A DNA stretch of 64,000 nucleotides from Cryobacterium inferilacus. GTDB lineage: Bacteria > Actinomycetota > Actinomycetes > Actinomycetales > Microbacteriaceae. The position numbers and the translations under genes were made by a program. Shown here in pieces: positions 62,852 through 64,000 of this stretch. How positions within the stretch are numbered: position 1 is the stretch's first letter; each line of letters opens with the position of its first letter. The stretch covers positions 1-64,000 of the forward strand of contig NZ_JAIEUL010000019.1 in NCBI RefSeq assembly GCF_019599185.1. Reading direction: 5' to 3'. A model generated the notes under the pieces. That model made no database searches and was not told the origin of the DNA. It saw only the letters and a list, made by a program, of their open reading frames with translations.

Positions 62852-62893
62852 TGCGGACAAGTGGTCCCGGTGTGCCGGGCGCAATTGTCCGCA
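62852..62893. terminator. Two-stem hairpin terminator
   Basis: Outer arms TGCGGACAA (62852-62860) and TTGTCCGCA (62885-62893) enclose an inner stem CCCGG/CCGGG. It lies between the ABC-2 operon and the aldo/keto reductase gene. Confidence 0.7.
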
Positions 62894-62975
62894 TCGGGCG
62901 CAGTCAGCCCCGAGGAGCGTGTGCGAATTACGCTGTCGGCGTGCGTGACGTGCGCCGAAGGGGGCCGATGCCTAG

Positions 62976-63818
<843 letters not shown>

Positions 63819-63839
63819 CCCCGGCTGCTCTCCCGAATT

Positions 63840-63884
63840 GCCGCGAACGGCCCCTTCAGCGCGTCTGAAGGGGCCGTTTGCGGC
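63840..63884. terminator. 20-bp hairpin terminator after the reductase
   Basis: The arms 63840-63859 and 63865-63884 pair with one G/T difference around CGCGT. The remaining sequence to the window end shows no gene. Confidence 0.8.
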
Positions 63885-64000
63885 ATCTCGCGCTCCCGCG
63901 CCCCGCGCCCAGCGCGCGGATGCGTGGGGGCGACCGAGCTGGGCGTCTTACGCCGTGTGTCGGCGCGGGTGGCGGCATCCGGGTGCGGCACTTAGCGTCG

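Overview
This is high-GC actinobacterial DNA that looks like Microbacteriaceae: GTG starts, leaderless promoters, ATGA/GTGA-coupled operons, an actinobacterial LexA box and DtxR/IdeR-type iron boxes. The genus is a guess. It has at least two compositional layers. Positions 78-42158 read as foreign cargo. Positions 42.7-64 kb read as the resident chromosome, itself interrupted by a lower-GC defence island (about 51.0-53.0 kb) and a small island beside hrpA (about 54.4-56.0 kb).

The main structural result is that 78-42158 behaves as one very large transposon. Position 78 carries a terminal inverted repeat (TGTG...) that matches the inverted repeat ending at 42158 in 31 of 38 positions. Both ends are flanked by the same 9 bp, caagtcagc (69-77 and 42159-42167). 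The DNA outside is the C-terminal part (1-77) and the N-terminal part (42159-42518) of one IS1182-family transposase gene on the minus strand. Removing the element and one 9-bp copy restores a continuous reading frame. The transposition genes lie at the right end: a resolvase remnant, a Mu/Tn552-type DDE transposase (tniA-like) and its AAA ATPase (tniB-like). A third end-like repeat at 39260 marks the left edge of this core module.

Cargo from left to right: resolvase-site-like dyads and small membrane or lipoprotein genes (0.2-1.6 kb); an SOS-controlled umuDC pair (2.0-3.8 kb); an antitoxin with a truncated zeta toxin (3.8-4.6 kb); a MacB-type permease and ATPase (4.6-6.9 kb); then a 32-kb cell-surface glycan locus. 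The glycan locus opens with an HPr-kinase-like protein, a secreted Tat-like protein, two copies of a glycosyltransferase plus signal-peptidase-I pair, an NTP_transf_5 nucleotidyltransferase, a YdcF-like protein, GalE and a PqqD-like protein. It continues with a Wzy-like polymerase, a Wzz/BY-kinase, a Wzb-like phosphatase, about a dozen glycosyltransferases, a CMP-nonulosonate branch (NeuA, a three-domain NeuB fusion and a sialyltransferase-like GT), a PglK-like ABC exporter, a GT11 fucosyltransferase-like protein and a truncated acyltransferase. No initiating phosphoglycosyltransferase and no Wzx were seen.

Right of the transposon come an iron-siderophore ABC importer with two IdeR-like boxes, a polar amino-acid ABC importer with duplicated binding proteins, and a three-gene operon read as type II Thoeris (ThsB TIR, ThsA TM-macro) coupled to a HIT hydrolase. 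These are followed by a DoxX/MarR divergent pair, two unknown genes between direct repeats of the hrpA 3' end, hrpA, a self-regulated ABC-2 operon and an aldo/keto reductase.
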